This document shows positions 8,352-16,925 of a DNA stretch of 61,797 nucleotides, one piece after another; position 1 is the stretch's first letter, and each line of letters opens with the position of its first letter. Origin of the DNA: JAHEFX01 sp964614585 (GTDB lineage Bacteria; Actinomycetota; Acidimicrobiia; Spongiisociales; JAENVV01); assembly GCA_964614585.1 (NCBI GenBank), contig CAZTLW010000002.1, positions 1 to 61,797 on the forward strand, written 5' to 3'. The notes beneath the pieces were generated by a model. The model did no database searches. It was not told the DNA's origin and saw nothing but the letters and a program-made list of their open reading frames with translations. The translations under genes were made by a program, and so were the position numbers.

Positions 8352-8380
8352 GCAGTCGGCGGCCCGCGGCCGCCGACTGC
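8352..8380. other. perfect 13-bp inverted repeat in the pyrG promoter region
   Basis: GCAGTCGGCGGCC and its exact reverse complement are separated by CGC. It could form a very stable hairpin. No T-run follows it on either strand. Either it ends transcription from the acyl-CoA synthetase gene, or it is an operator for pyrG; the position right behind the -10 makes the second option worth considering. Confidence 0.6.
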
Positions 8381-8416
8381 GGTACTCAGTACTCAGTACT
8401 CAGTACTCAGTACCGA
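8381..8416. repeat. 7-bp tandem repeat (ACTCAGT)n
   Basis: Between the acyl-CoA synthetase gene and pyrG there are four consecutive copies of the heptamer ACTCAGT, flanked by GGT and ACC. The same heptamer occurs again at 8470-8496 and at 32925-32951. Confidence 0.85.
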
Positions 8417-8469
8417 GACAGGAGTGGGAACGCTTCGAGCCAGCCGCTGCCGCCAGGTTCCTGATACCC

Positions 8470-8496
8470 GGTACTCAGTACTCGGTACTTGGTACT
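8470..8496. repeat. second ACTCAGT-type heptamer cluster
   Basis: GGTACTCAGTACTCGGTACT then TGGTACT: three degenerate copies of the heptamer between the first cluster and the acyl-CoA synthetase stop codon. It lies next to the hairpin at 8497-8515. Confidence 0.75.
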
Positions 8497-8515
8497 GCGC
8501 CGGCGAAGCCGGCGC
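8497..8515 (-). terminator. hairpin at the end of the acyl-CoA synthetase gene
   Basis: GCGCCGGC and GCCGGCGC form an 8-bp stem with a three-base loop, starting right at the stop codon of the upstream minus-strand gene. There is no T-run, so it would be a non-canonical terminator. Confidence 0.45.
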
Positions 8516-10122
8516 TACTTGATCCGCTTCTCCTCGCCGGCCCACTCCTGCTCGCGCAGGACGTACTTCTGGATCTTGCCGGTCGACGTCTTGGGCAGGG
8601 CCTCCACGACCTCCACCGCGTCGGGGGCCTTGAAGTGGGCGAGGCGCTCCCGCACGTGGGCGATGAGGTCGGACTCGGTGACCGACCGGCCGTCCCGCAG
8701 GATCACGAAGGCCTTGGGTCGCTCCCCCCAGGTGTCGTGGGGCACCGCCACCACCGCCGCCTCGAGCACCGCCTCGTGCGACATGAGGGCCTGCTCCACC
8801 TCGATGGTGGAGATGTTCTCGCCCCCCGAGATGATCACGTCCTTGAATCGGTCCCGTAGCTCGATGTAGCCGTTGGGGTGCATCACCGCCGCGTCCCCCG
8901 AGTGGAACCACCCGCCTCGGAAGGCGGTGGCGGTCGCGTCGGGGTCGTCGTGGTAGCCGGCCATCACGTTGTTGCCGCGCATGACGACCTCACCCAGGGT
9001 CTCGCCGTCGCGGGGGACGTCGTTCATGTCCTCGTCGACCACTCGGATCGGGTCGGCCACCACGAAGGCGACCCCTTGGCGAGCCCGCAGCCGGGCCCGC
9101 TCGTCGGCAGCCAGCGTCTCCCAGGCCGGGTCGACCTCGCACACCGTGATCGGGCCATAGGTCTCGGTCAGGCCGTACACGTGCACCACGTCGACGCCGA
9201 GGTTCGCCATCTCGGCGATGATCGTCGGCGACGGGGGCGCCCCGGCGGTGGTGGCGATGAGGCCGTCGTCGATCGGGGCCGCCGACGGATCGTTGGCCAG
9301 CGAGATGAGGACCGTCGGGGCGGCATTGAGATGGGTGACGCCCTCGGAGCGGATGAGCCGCCAGATCTCGGCGGGGTCGACCTGTCGGAGGCAGACGTGG
9401 GTGCCGCCGATCGCGGTGACGCCCCACGTCGTGCACCAGCCGTTGCAGTGGAACATCGGCAACGTCCAGAGGTACACGGAGCGGGGCGTGTGACGGCTGT
9501 GGATCACCTCACCGAGGGCGTTCAGGTAGGCGCCCCGGTGGGTGTACATGACCCCCTTGGGGCGGCCGGTGGTGCCGGAGGTGTAGTTGATGGAGATGAT
9601 GCGGGTCTCGTCGTCGACCTGCCACGAGAGGGAGGCGTCCTCGCCGTCGACGACGCCGCGGGCCAGGAACTCGTCGTAGGGGGTGCCGGGCACCGCCGAG
9701 GGGCTGCCGGCGTCGTCGACGAGCACCACCTCCCGAAGGCCCTCGACCTGGTCGAGGATCGGGGCGACGGTCGCCGTCAGGCCCGTGTCCACCACGAGGA
9801 TCTCGGCGCCGGAGTGTTCGAGTATGTAGCGGACCTCGTCGGGGGCCAGGCGGGTGTTGATGGCCACCAGCACCGCGTGGCGCAGCGGGACGCCGAAGTG
9901 GGCCACGAGCATCTCGGGGATGTTGGGGCACAGGTAGGCCACCCGATCGCCCGGCTCGATGCCCGAGGCCGCCAGGGCGTTGGCCAGTCGAGTCGCCTCG
10001 ACCGCCATCTCGGCGTAGGTGAGGGCGCGATCACCATGACGGATGGCGACCTTGTCGGCGAACACCTCGCCGGCGCGCTCGAGGAAGAGGAGCGGGGTGA
10101 GCTGCGTGTCGTTGACGGCCAT
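8515..10122 (-). CDS. AMP-dependent acyl-CoA synthetase
   Basis: 535 aa member of the ANL adenylating superfamily: activates a carboxylic acid with ATP and transfers it to CoA. Motifs seen: P-loop-like YTSGTTGRPKGV, the YGLTETYGP segment, the GWFHSGDAAV and LRDRFKDVIISGGENIS hinge and the C-terminal PKTSTGKIQK with the catalytic lysine. The overall layout resembles medium-chain/methylmercaptopropionate-type ligases (DmdB or plant AAE), but the substrate is not determined by what can be seen. The ATG at 10122 follows a TAGCGT hexamer by 6 nt (leaderless). It is a single-gene unit between recN and pyrG. Confidence 0.9.
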   Translation of the reverse strand: MAVNDTQLTPLLFLERAGEVFADKVAIRHGDRALTYAEMAVEATRLANALAASGIEPGDRVAYLCPNIPEMLVAHFGVPLRHAVLVAINTRLAPDEVRYILEHSGAEILVVDTGLTATVAPILDQVEGLREVVLVDDAGSPSAVPGTPYDEFLARGVVDGEDASLSWQVDDETRIISINYTSGTTGRPKGVMYTHRGAYLNALGEVIHSRHTPRSVYLWTLPMFHCNGWCTTWGVTAIGGTHVCLRQVDPAEIWRLIRSEGVTHLNAAPTVLISLANDPSAAPIDDGLIATTAGAPPSPTIIAEMANLGVDVVHVYGLTETYGPITVCEVDPAWETLAADERARLRARQGVAFVVADPIRVVDEDMNDVPRDGETLGEVVMRGNNVMAGYHDDPDATATAFRGGWFHSGDAAVMHPNGYIELRDRFKDVIISGGENISTIEVEQALMSHEAVLEAAVVAVPHDTWGERPKAFVILRDGRSVTESDLIAHVRERLAHFKAPDAVEVVEALPKTSTGKIQKYVLREQEWAGEEKRIK

Positions 10123-10128
10123 GGCGGC

Positions 10129-10134
10129 ACGCTA
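10129..10134 (-). promoter_or_regulatory. -10 of the acyl-CoA synthetase gene (leaderless)
   Basis: TAGCGT on the minus strand followed by GCCGCC and the ATG at 10122: 6-nt spacing, no ribosome binding site. Confidence 0.5.
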
Positions 10135-10141
10135 CGCGAGC

Positions 10142-11746
10142 TCAGCCGGTCCGTCCGGCCGTTCGGAGGAGTTCCCGGGCGTGCTCGCGGCCCCGGTCGG
10201 AGGCGGCGAGACCGGACAGCATGCGGGTGAGTTCGGCCACCCGCTCCTCGCCCTCGACGGCTCGCAGCGTGGCGGTGGGACCGTCCCGATCGACGACGTA
10301 GTGGCGGTCGGCGTGCGCCGCCACCTGCGGCAGGTGGGTCACGCAGAGCACCTGCGCCCCGTCGGCCACCGCCGCCAGCGTCCGTCCGAGCTCGAGGGCG
10401 GTGGCGCCGCCGATCCCGGCGTCGACCTCGTCGAAGACCACCACGGGGGCGTCGCCCACCCCGCCGGCCAGCCGGAGGGCGAGCACCACCCGACTCAGCT
10501 CGCCACCGCTCGCCGTGCGGTCGAGCGGGCCCGGCTCGAGGCGGCGGTCGGAGGCGAAGCGCAGGGCGACGCGGTCGCAGCCGTGGGCAGCCGGGTCCCG
10601 GGGCTCGAGCTCGAACGCCAGCACCGGGTCATCGAAGCCGAGGGTGGTGAGGTGGGCGGTCGCCGCGGTGGCCAGCCGCTCCCCTGCCCGCCACCGCGCC
10701 GCGGTCAGCTCGGCGCCGGCGGCCGCCAGCCGCTCGGCGGCCTGGGTCGCCTCCGCCTCGAGCCGGCCGGCATCGGCCAGCAGTGCTGCGAGCTCATCGG
10801 CCCGGGCGTCGGCCGCCTGCCCGTGGGCGATGACGTCGGCGATCGTTCGGCCGTACCGACGGCGCAGCTCCGAGAGTCGGGCGAGGCGCGTCTGGGTGGC
10901 CTCGAGGGCCTCGGGGTCGTGGGTGATGGACTCGCCATAGGTGCGCAGCAACCGGACGAGCTCGGCCAGTTCGGCCGCCACCCCCTCGGCCGGGCGGGCC
11001 AGCCCGGCGGTGCCGTCGAGTCGGTCGATGCGGCGGGCCGCCGCCACGATGTCGCCGAGTGCCTCGGTCACCCCCTCCCCCGCCGTGGCCGCCTCGGCGG
11101 CCGTGGCGGCGAGTTCCTGGGCATTGGCCAGGCGGTCGAGCACCCCCGCCAGCTCGTCCTCCTCACCGGGTCGCAGGTCGGCGGCGGCGATCTCATCGGC
11201 TTCATGGCGGGCCAACTCGGCCTCGCGCCGCAGGGCCAACTCGTCGCCACCGAGCTCTTCGAGCCGGGCGACGACCGCCGCGTGGTCGTCCCAGGCGGCG
11301 GCGTACGCCTCGGCCATGGCTTGCCCGGCGTCGTCGAGGGCGCGGTCGAGCAGGTGGCGCACGGAGGCCTCGCGCCGCAGCACGAGGGCATCGTGCTGGG
11401 CGACGACGTCGACGATCTCGGCGAGGCGACCGGCGACCTCGGCGGCGGCCGCCACCGACCCGTCCAGGTACGACCGGGTCCGACCGCCCCGGGCCAGTCG
11501 GCTGCGGACGACGAGTTCCCCGTCGTCGAGCACGAACCGGGCCGACACCGAGACCTCCTCGCTCGCCGGGCCGATCCGATCGGCGTCGAGGCCCTTCCCG
11601 AGCAGGGCACCCAGCGCGCCGACCAACAGGGTCTTGCCCGCCCCGGTCTCGCCGGTGACCACCGTCAGCCCCGGTCCCGGCTCGAGGGAGACGTCGGCGA
11701 GGACGCCCAGGTTGTGGACGACGAGCTCGTCGAGGCGGACGACCAT
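10142..11746 (-). CDS. recN: DNA repair protein RecN
   Basis: 534 aa SMC-like ATPase acting in double-strand-break repair. Walker A GETGAGKT is near residue 35, the centre is a long coiled-coil region rich in Ala/Glu/Arg, and the C terminus carries the ABC signature TASGGELSRV and Walker B VVVFDEVDAGIGG. Length matches the family. It lies one base after nadK and ends the tlyA-nadK-recN series, a gene order conserved in actinobacteria. Confidence 0.95.
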   Translation of the reverse strand: MVVRLDELVVHNLGVLADVSLEPGPGLTVVTGETGAGKTLLVGALGALLGKGLDADRIGPASEEVSVSARFVLDDGELVVRSRLARGGRTRSYLDGSVAAAAEVAGRLAEIVDVVAQHDALVLRREASVRHLLDRALDDAGQAMAEAYAAAWDDHAAVVARLEELGGDELALRREAELARHEADEIAAADLRPGEEDELAGVLDRLANAQELAATAAEAATAGEGVTEALGDIVAAARRIDRLDGTAGLARPAEGVAAELAELVRLLRTYGESITHDPEALEATQTRLARLSELRRRYGRTIADVIAHGQAADARADELAALLADAGRLEAEATQAAERLAAAGAELTAARWRAGERLATAATAHLTTLGFDDPVLAFELEPRDPAAHGCDRVALRFASDRRLEPGPLDRTASGGELSRVVLALRLAGGVGDAPVVVFDEVDAGIGGATALELGRTLAAVADGAQVLCVTHLPQVAAHADRHYVVDRDGPTATLRAVEGEERVAELTRMLSGLAASDRGREHARELLRTAGRTG

Positions 11747-11747
11747 G

Positions 11748-12590
11748 TCAGATCCGGGGATCGCCGAGGACGCCGTCGAGGCCCTCGTGGAGGCGCAGCT
11801 TCCGCTTCAGGCTCTCGGGATAGGAGCGTCCGGAGAGGTCGATGAAGGGCACCGACGGCCCCCGGCGGATCTCGACCGACTCGCCGGGGGCCAGCACACC
11901 CACCTCGCGGCCATCGACCGCGACGGAGGCGGACCGGTCGTGGATGACCGTGCACCGGATGGCCGAGTCGGGGTCGAGCGCCACCGCCGACCGGAAGAGG
12001 CTGTAGGGGGCCACCGGCGTGACCACCAGCGCATCGACCCTCGGGTCCAACAGCGGGCCTCCGGCGCTGAGGTTGTACGCCGACGACCCGGTGGGGGTGG
12101 AGACGATGACCCCGTCCGCCCGGAAGGTCAGGAAGCGTTCGCCGTCGACGAGCACGTCGACGCCGACCATGTGCTGGCCCTCGGTCTTCTGGATGACGAC
12201 GTCGTTGAGGCCCACGGTGGTGGTGCCATCCACCGTGGCCGCCACCGCCATGCGGGGCACCGTGGGCGGGGCGGGGCCGGCGAGGCGATGGACCAACTCG
12301 TCCAGGGACCCGGGCTCGACCTCCGCGAGGAAGCCCACGCGACCGACGTTGACGCCCACCACCGGGACCCCCCGGTCGATGGCATGCCGGACCCCCGAGA
12401 GCACGGTGCCGTCACCACCCACGGCGACCACCACCGACAGCTCCCGGCCGACGGCCGGGACCCCGAGGGCATAGGCGGTGGAGGCGTCGCAGGCGGCGAC
12501 CCGCAGGCCGGCCTCGTCGGTGAGCGACACGAATCGCCGGGCGACCTCCACCGCCTCAGGGCGATCGGCGGTGACGACCACGCCGATCAC
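11748..12590 (-). CDS. nadK: NAD kinase
   Basis: 280 aa. Phosphorylates NAD to NADP using ATP or polyphosphate. The catalytic VAVGGDGTVL motif, the NVGRVGFLAE motif (canonical NxGxLGFL), the LNDVVI segment and the STPTGSSAYNLSAGGP NAD-binding region are all present. The start is GTG overlapping the tlyA stop (GTGA); an ATG is not available nearby. recN follows after one base. Confidence 0.95.
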   Translation of the reverse strand: MIGVVVTADRPEAVEVARRFVSLTDEAGLRVAACDASTAYALGVPAVGRELSVVVAVGGDGTVLSGVRHAIDRGVPVVGVNVGRVGFLAEVEPGSLDELVHRLAGPAPPTVPRMAVAATVDGTTTVGLNDVVIQKTEGQHMVGVDVLVDGERFLTFRADGVIVSTPTGSSAYNLSAGGPLLDPRVDALVVTPVAPYSLFRSAVALDPDSAIRCTVIHDRSASVAVDGREVGVLAPGESVEIRRGPSVPFIDLSGRSYPESLKRKLRLHEGLDGVLGDPRI

Positions 12591-13378
12591 GGGGCGACCG
12601 CCTCGACGGCGTCGCGGATCGAATCGGCGTCGACCGGGCTGCCGGTCCGGCGCAGGTGGAGGAGGAACTCGCGGTTGCCCCCCTTGGCCCCGGCGATGGG
12701 CGAGGCGACGACGCCCACGGCGACGAGCCCGGCCTCGGCGAGGCAGGCGACGGTGTCGGTGAGCGCGGCGGCGTGGAGCATCGGGTCACGGACGATACCG
12801 CCGCGGCCGACCCGCTCCCGGCCCACCTCGAACTGGGGCTTGACGAGGAGCACCCAGTCGGCGTCGTCCTCGCCGAGTCGGGCGATCTCCTCGGCCACCG
12901 CGCACAGGGAGATGAACGACAGGTCGCCGACGACGAGGCCGAACGGTCCACCGACCGCCTCGAGATCGACGTCGCGGACGTGGGTGCGGTCGGCGACCAG
13001 CACACGGGGATCGGTGCGGAGCCGCTCGGCGAGTTGCCCGTAGCCGACGTCGACTGCCACCACCGATGCGGCCCCGGCGGCCAGGGCACAGTCGGTGAAT
13101 CCCCCGGTGGACGCCCCGAGGTCGATGACGCTCCGGCCGGTCGGGTCGATGGCGAAGGCGTCGAGCGCCGCCCGGAGCTTCAAGCCGCCCCGGGAGACGT
13201 AGGGGTGCAGGGGCGCCGCGACCCGGATGGACGTGGCCCCGTCGACCTGGGTCGCCGCCTTCGGCTGGGGGTACCCACCCACCACGACGTGGCCCTCGTC
13301 GACGAGCCGTTGGGCCTCGGTGCGCGAGGCCGCCAGTCCCCGACGCACCAGCTCGGCGTCGAGTCGCCGGCGACTCAC
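12587..13378 (-). CDS. tlyA: TlyA-family rRNA (cytidine-2'-O)-methyltransferase
   Basis: 263 aa. N-terminal S4 domain (RRLDAELVRRGLAASR, residues 3-60) plus an FtsJ-type methyltransferase domain with SRGGLKLRAALDAF, the SAM-binding VIDLGASTGGFTDCAL and LLVKPQFEVGRE. Family members methylate 16S and 23S rRNA cytidines and their loss gives capreomycin resistance in mycobacteria; some are called haemolysins. The GTG start overlaps the stop of a 52-aa gene and the TGA overlaps the nadK start, giving tight coupling. Confidence 0.93.
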   Translation of the reverse strand: MSRRRLDAELVRRGLAASRTEAQRLVDEGHVVVGGYPQPKAATQVDGATSIRVAAPLHPYVSRGGLKLRAALDAFAIDPTGRSVIDLGASTGGFTDCALAAGAASVVAVDVGYGQLAERLRTDPRVLVADRTHVRDVDLEAVGGPFGLVVGDLSFISLCAVAEEIARLGEDDADWVLLVKPQFEVGRERVGRGGIVRDPMLHAAALTDTVACLAEAGLVAVGVVASPIAGAKGGNREFLLHLRRTGSPVDADSIRDAVEAVAP

Positions 13379-13533
13379 CCCCCGTCGGCCTCCGCGAGCG
13401 CCGCCTCGAGGGCGTCGGCGATGCGGCCGACCAGCTCGGGCGCCTCGACCGGGTCGATCGCCCGGAGCAGCTCGATGAGGGCGATCGGGTCGGCGGGGAG
13501 CTCGGTCGGTTCGACGAAAGAGCGTTCGTTCAT
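13375..13533 (-). CDS. small acidic protein of 52 aa, unknown
   Basis: An ATG-started frame (MNERSFVEPTELPADPIALI...) of 52 codons ends in TGA overlapping the tlyA GTG, exactly the coupling used by its neighbours. The peptide is helical-looking and acidic: ALIELLRAIDPVEAPELVGR then an Ala/Glu-rich tail ending in ADGG. A CATGAT hexamer 6 nt before the ATG could be a weak -10. Its position between the HAD phosphatase and tlyA and the stop/start overlap argue for a real gene; no function can be given. Confidence 0.65.
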   Translation of the reverse strand: MNERSFVEPTELPADPIALIELLRAIDPVEAPELVGRIADALEAALAEADGG

Positions 13534-13570
13534 GGCGCGATCATGCCACGGTGCTGCGACGCGTCCGCGC

Positions 13571-14317
13571 TCACCCGAGCAGGTCCACGACGTCGACCAG
13601 CGATCCGACCACGTGGTCGGGGGCGAACTCGGCGGGGACGGTGGCCGGGTCGTCGGTCACCCCGCTCAGCACGAGCACCGACGTCCAGCCGCCGGCCTTC
13701 GCCAGCGCCAGATCGGTCTCGGGCCGGTCCCCCACGACCACGGCGTCGGTGCCGACCAGGGCCCCCACCAGCGAGACCATCGGCGGATGGGGTTTGCCGG
13801 CCACCTCCGGCTCGGCGCCGGACGCCACCGCAAGCGCGGCGACGATGGCCCCCGCCCCCGGCCACAGGCCGGTCTCGGCGGGGAAGGTGGCATCGGTGTT
13901 GGTGGCGATCCAGCGGGCACCGTCCGCGATGGCTGCCGACGCCGTCCGGAGGGTCTCGTAGGAGAGGTCGAAGTCGATGCCGGTCACCACCTGTCGGGCG
14001 TCGGGATGGTCCACGACGGGGATGCCCCGCTCGGCGAGTGCGGCGCGGATGCCCGCTCCCCCGACGACCCCCGTGGGGACGGCATCGGCCACCGCGGCGG
14101 CTGCCAGGGCCGAGGTGAGCACCGTGGCCGGGTCGACGGCCACGCCCGTGGCCCGTTCGATGGCCCCGGCCACCTCGGCGGGTGTCCGACGGGAGTTGTT
14201 GGTGGCAAAGAGCACGTCGTGTCGGTCCACGAGCACCGCCAGGGCATCGCCGGCACCCGGCACGGCGACCCCGCCTCGATAGACGACGCCGTCGAGGTCG
14301 AGGACCACCCCCGTCAT
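13571..14317 (-). CDS. HAD-superfamily phosphatase, NagD/phosphoglycolate type
   Basis: 248 aa. HAD motif I is at the N terminus (VVLDLDGVVYRG, nucleophile Asp), motif II ATNNSRRTPAEVA, and the C-terminal GKPHPPM with VVVGDRPETDLALAKAGG, giving the class IIA cap arrangement seen in NagD, 4-nitrophenylphosphatase and phosphoglycolate phosphatase. In actinobacteria such a gene often precedes tlyA. The ATG at 14317 begins directly at the domain and lies 10 nt after the M20 peptidase stop. Confidence 0.9.
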   Translation of the reverse strand: MTGVVLDLDGVVYRGGVAVPGAGDALAVLVDRHDVLFATNNSRRTPAEVAGAIERATGVAVDPATVLTSALAAAAVADAVPTGVVGGAGIRAALAERGIPVVDHPDARQVVTGIDFDLSYETLRTASAAIADGARWIATNTDATFPAETGLWPGAGAIVAALAVASGAEPEVAGKPHPPMVSLVGALVGTDAVVVGDRPETDLALAKAGGWTSVLVLSGVTDDPATVPAEFAPDHVVGSLVDVVDLLG

Positions 14318-14327
14318 GACGGGACGG

Positions 14328-15662
14328 TCACGCCCGGCCGGCCCCGTAGGCGACCACGACGGCCCGGAGCAGCGCCACGGTGCGCTCCAGCGAGGCGACG
14401 CCGATGCGTTCGTCGTCGCCATGGAACATGTCGAGGAAGGCCCCGAAGCCGAACGTGTCGTCGAACCACCCCGCGCCGTAGGCCGTGACCCCCCGATCGC
14501 GGAAGAACCGGGCATCGGTCGTCGCCGGCGACATCGCGGGGACGACGTGCTCGATGCCCGCCTCGGAGCGGTAGGCACTCGCCAGCGCCGACCACAGGCG
14601 CCCGGCAGGCTCCGACGCACTTCCCGTCCGAGCCATGTGGACCTCGTCGGCCAACCCCCCGAGATCGTCGCCGAGCACCTCGGTGAGGTGTCGTCGGGCC
14701 GCCTCGGGCGGCTGCCCGGGCAGGAGCCGCATGTCGACCGACAGGGCGCCGCGGTCGGCGATCGTGTTGGCCTTCGTGCCGGCGGCCAGCACGGTCGGGG
14801 TGACGGTGAGCCGGGTGCAGGCATGGACGTAGCGGGCGATCCCCGGGTCGCTGGTCGCCAACTCGGCCACCACGCCGTCGACCCGATCGGCGTCGACGAG
14901 ATCGGCGGCGACCCCCGGCTCGAGATCAAGGCCCTCGACGAACCGTCGCCACTCGGGGCCGATGAGCGGCGACGTCTCGGCCTCGAGCAGCCGATCGACG
15001 GCGACCGCCAGCGGCGCCAGGGCCGACCGTCGGCCGAACGGCGCCGAGGCATGCCCGGGGGTACCGGTGGCGTGGAGCGTCCTCCACGCCGGGCCCTTCT
15101 CCGCGACCATCACGGGTTGGGCGGCGGCGCCGCCGAGGGAGACCGCGGGGTAGGCGATCTCGGTGAGGAGGTCGTCACAGGCCACGAGGGTCGGTTCGTG
15201 GTCGAGCAACCACTTGGCGCCGAGTTCGCCGCCCGCCTCCTCGTCGGCCACTGCGAGGTACACGAGCCCGCCGGGTGGGGTGGGGAGGTCGCCGTCGATG
15301 ACCTCGCGCATGACGACGGCCATGGCGGCCGTCAGGTTGAGCATGTCGACGGCGCCCCGGCCCCACAGCACCCCGTCGACCACCTCGCCCCCGAAGGGGT
15401 CGCGGGCCCAGGACGCCTCGGTGACGGGCACCACGTCGGTGTGGCCCATGAGCGCCAGCGTCGGGGCCTCGGGGTCGGTGCCCACCACCCGGTGGACGAG
15501 CGATGCCCGACCCGGGTGCGGCTCGACCACCGTCGAGCCGGGACCGAGCACGTCGGCGAGGGTCTCGACGGACCGGCGCTCCCCGCCCGAGCCCGGGCTG
15601 CCGTCGTTGACACACCGATTGGCGATGAGCGTCGCGCACAACTCGGTGACGTCAGGCGTCAC
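14328..15662 (-). CDS. M20-family metallopeptidase (ArgE/DapE/ACY1-like)
   Basis: 444 aa, GTG start overlapping the upstream gene by 11 nt. Two-zinc deacylase/peptidase: ALMGHTDVVPV carries the first histidine and aspartate, GRGAVDMLN the bridging aspartate, AVADEEAGGELG the catalytic glutamate pair, and a dimerisation lid lies between about residues 190 and 320 (TGTPGHASAPFG). A late histidine is in DMFHGDDE. The substrate (peptide, acyl-amino acid) cannot be assigned. Confidence 0.9.
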   Translation of the reverse strand: MTPDVTELCATLIANRCVNDGSPGSGGERRSVETLADVLGPGSTVVEPHPGRASLVHRVVGTDPEAPTLALMGHTDVVPVTEASWARDPFGGEVVDGVLWGRGAVDMLNLTAAMAVVMREVIDGDLPTPPGGLVYLAVADEEAGGELGAKWLLDHEPTLVACDDLLTEIAYPAVSLGGAAAQPVMVAEKGPAWRTLHATGTPGHASAPFGRRSALAPLAVAVDRLLEAETSPLIGPEWRRFVEGLDLEPGVAADLVDADRVDGVVAELATSDPGIARYVHACTRLTVTPTVLAAGTKANTIADRGALSVDMRLLPGQPPEAARRHLTEVLGDDLGGLADEVHMARTGSASEPAGRLWSALASAYRSEAGIEHVVPAMSPATTDARFFRDRGVTAYGAGWFDDTFGFGAFLDMFHGDDERIGVASLERTVALLRAVVVAYGAGRA

Positions 15663-16035
15663 GGAGCGACTCCTTCCAGGTGCGGAACCGATCGTGGACG
15701 GTCCCGTCGGCGCCGATCCCCTCGCCCCGTCGTCCGTGCAGGTCGAAGCGGTAGCGGGTCGTCGGGTCGTCGGCGGCGATGGCGAGGTAGCGGGCCTCGC
15801 CCACGGGCGGGCCGGCCCGCCAGAGCAGGAAGCGGTGGATGCGGCGCAGGTAGTAGGGCGGCTCGTCGGCGCCGTCGAACCCGATCCCGTCGCCGAGCGT
15901 CAGGAGTTCGTCGGGGGCGTCGACCCAGGCGGTGGCCGGGATCCGGTGGTCCCGGGTCGGGGTCTCGGGCAGTTCGTCGGTGGTGACGGGGTCGTGGCGG
16001 AACGGGCGGTCGCCGACCGGGAGGGCGTCACTCAT
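15652..16035 (-). CDS. conserved-looking hypothetical protein, 127 aa
   Basis: Soluble, charged 127-aa protein with no recognised motif. Its middle contains PPYYLRRIHRFLLWRAGPP and ARYLAIAADDPTTRYRFDL, suggesting a small alpha/beta fold. It starts 13 nt after the NUDIX gene and runs 11 nt into the M20 peptidase gene, so it is co-transcribed with both. Codon use matches the neighbours. I do not recognise the family. Confidence 0.72.
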   Translation of the reverse strand: MSDALPVGDRPFRHDPVTTDELPETPTRDHRIPATAWVDAPDELLTLGDGIGFDGADEPPYYLRRIHRFLLWRAGPPVGEARYLAIAADDPTTRYRFDLHGRRGEGIGADGTVHDRFRTWKESLRDA

Positions 16036-16048
16036 GCCGGACCGTCGC

Positions 16049-16438
16049 TCATCCCAGGTCCTCCAGCATCTGTCGCATCGAGGCGGTCAGTGGCAGGGCC
16101 AACGCCTCGTCCCGGGTGACCCAGGCCAACTCGTCGGCGTCGTCGGCGGGGACGGCCTCACCCCCGACGACGGTGGCCCGGTAGTCGATGAGGACGAAGT
16201 GGTGGTCGTGGCCGATGCTCTCGCCCACCCACGCGACGTCGCCGACCGTCACCTCCAGCCCCGTCTCCTCGGCCACCTCCCGGGCGGCGGCCTCGACCAG
16301 CGTCTCGCCGCGCTCGACCTTGCCACCCGGGACCGCCCATTCACCGCGGCGCGGCGGTCGGCCACGCTTGACGAGCAGGAATCGATCACCGTCCTCGACG
16401 AGGACGCCGACCCCGACCAGGGGCCGAGCGGCGGTCAC
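16049..16438 (-). CDS. NUDIX hydrolase, MutT-like
   Basis: 129 aa, a minimal Nudix domain. The Nudix box is complete: GKVERGETLVEAAAREVAEE followed by TG. The N terminus RPLVGVGVLVEDGDRFLLV is the first Nudix strand pair. The GTG start at 16438 overlaps the GNAT gene stop (GTGA). Likely a nucleoside-triphosphate or diphosphate hydrolase; substrate unknown. Confidence 0.88.
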   Translation of the reverse strand: MTAARPLVGVGVLVEDGDRFLLVKRGRPPRRGEWAVPGGKVERGETLVEAAAREVAEETGLEVTVGDVAWVGESIGHDHHFVLIDYRATVVGGEAVPADDADELAWVTRDEALALPLTASMRQMLEDLG

Positions 16439-16917
16439 GGCGTGTCGTCCTCGTGGTACATGACGATGTGACGGGCGCTGAAGCCGCCCGCCTCGAAGAA
16501 GTTCTTCGCCAGTCGGTGGCCGGGCAGCACGTGGGCGTCGAACCGGTGGACGCCCCGTGCCCGGAGCTCCTCGATGGTGTCGTCGCGCATGGCCTCCCCG
16601 ACCCCCACGCCGCGGGCCTCGGGTTCGGTGAAGACGAAGTGGATGGCCCCGACGACCTCGTCCGTGTGGGGGAGCAGCGGCTCCACCCGGGCCAGCACGA
16701 ACCCACAGGTCACGCCGTCGATGGAGCCGACCCGCACCATCGTCTCGGCGTCCTCGATGGCAGCGACGAAGGCCGCATCGATGGGCTCGGGGAGGCCGTC
16801 GGCGATCGCCCACATCGACTCGAGGGCATCCATCTCCCGGGCGAGGCGGCCGTAGAGCCGGACCAGTTCCCCGACGTCGTCGGTGGAGGCGGGACGCGAG
16901 ACGACGGTCGGTTCCAT
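16435..16917 (-). CDS. GNAT-family N-acetyltransferase
   Basis: 160 aa. The acetyl-CoA-binding motif A is seen at IHFVFTEPEARGVGVGEAM with the R/Q-x-x-G-x-G/A-like RGVGVGEA core, preceded by the VCGF-like strand TCGFVLARV and followed by FFEAGGFSARHIVMY, the typical C-terminal motif B. The ATG at 16917 starts the domain and follows TACCGT by 8 nt. It is first in the chain leading to recN; the acceptor substrate is unknown. Confidence 0.82.
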   Translation of the reverse strand: MEPTVVSRPASTDDVGELVRLYGRLAREMDALESMWAIADGLPEPIDAAFVAAIEDAETMVRVGSIDGVTCGFVLARVEPLLPHTDEVVGAIHFVFTEPEARGVGVGEAMRDDTIEELRARGVHRFDAHVLPGHRLAKNFFEAGGFSARHIVMYHEDDTP

Positions 16918-16925
16918 GGGGGGCA

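Noticed and set aside
8381..8496. Heptamer clusters as a CRISPR array or attachment site
   Set aside because: Units are 7 bp and contiguous without spacers; no cas genes or integrase nearby.
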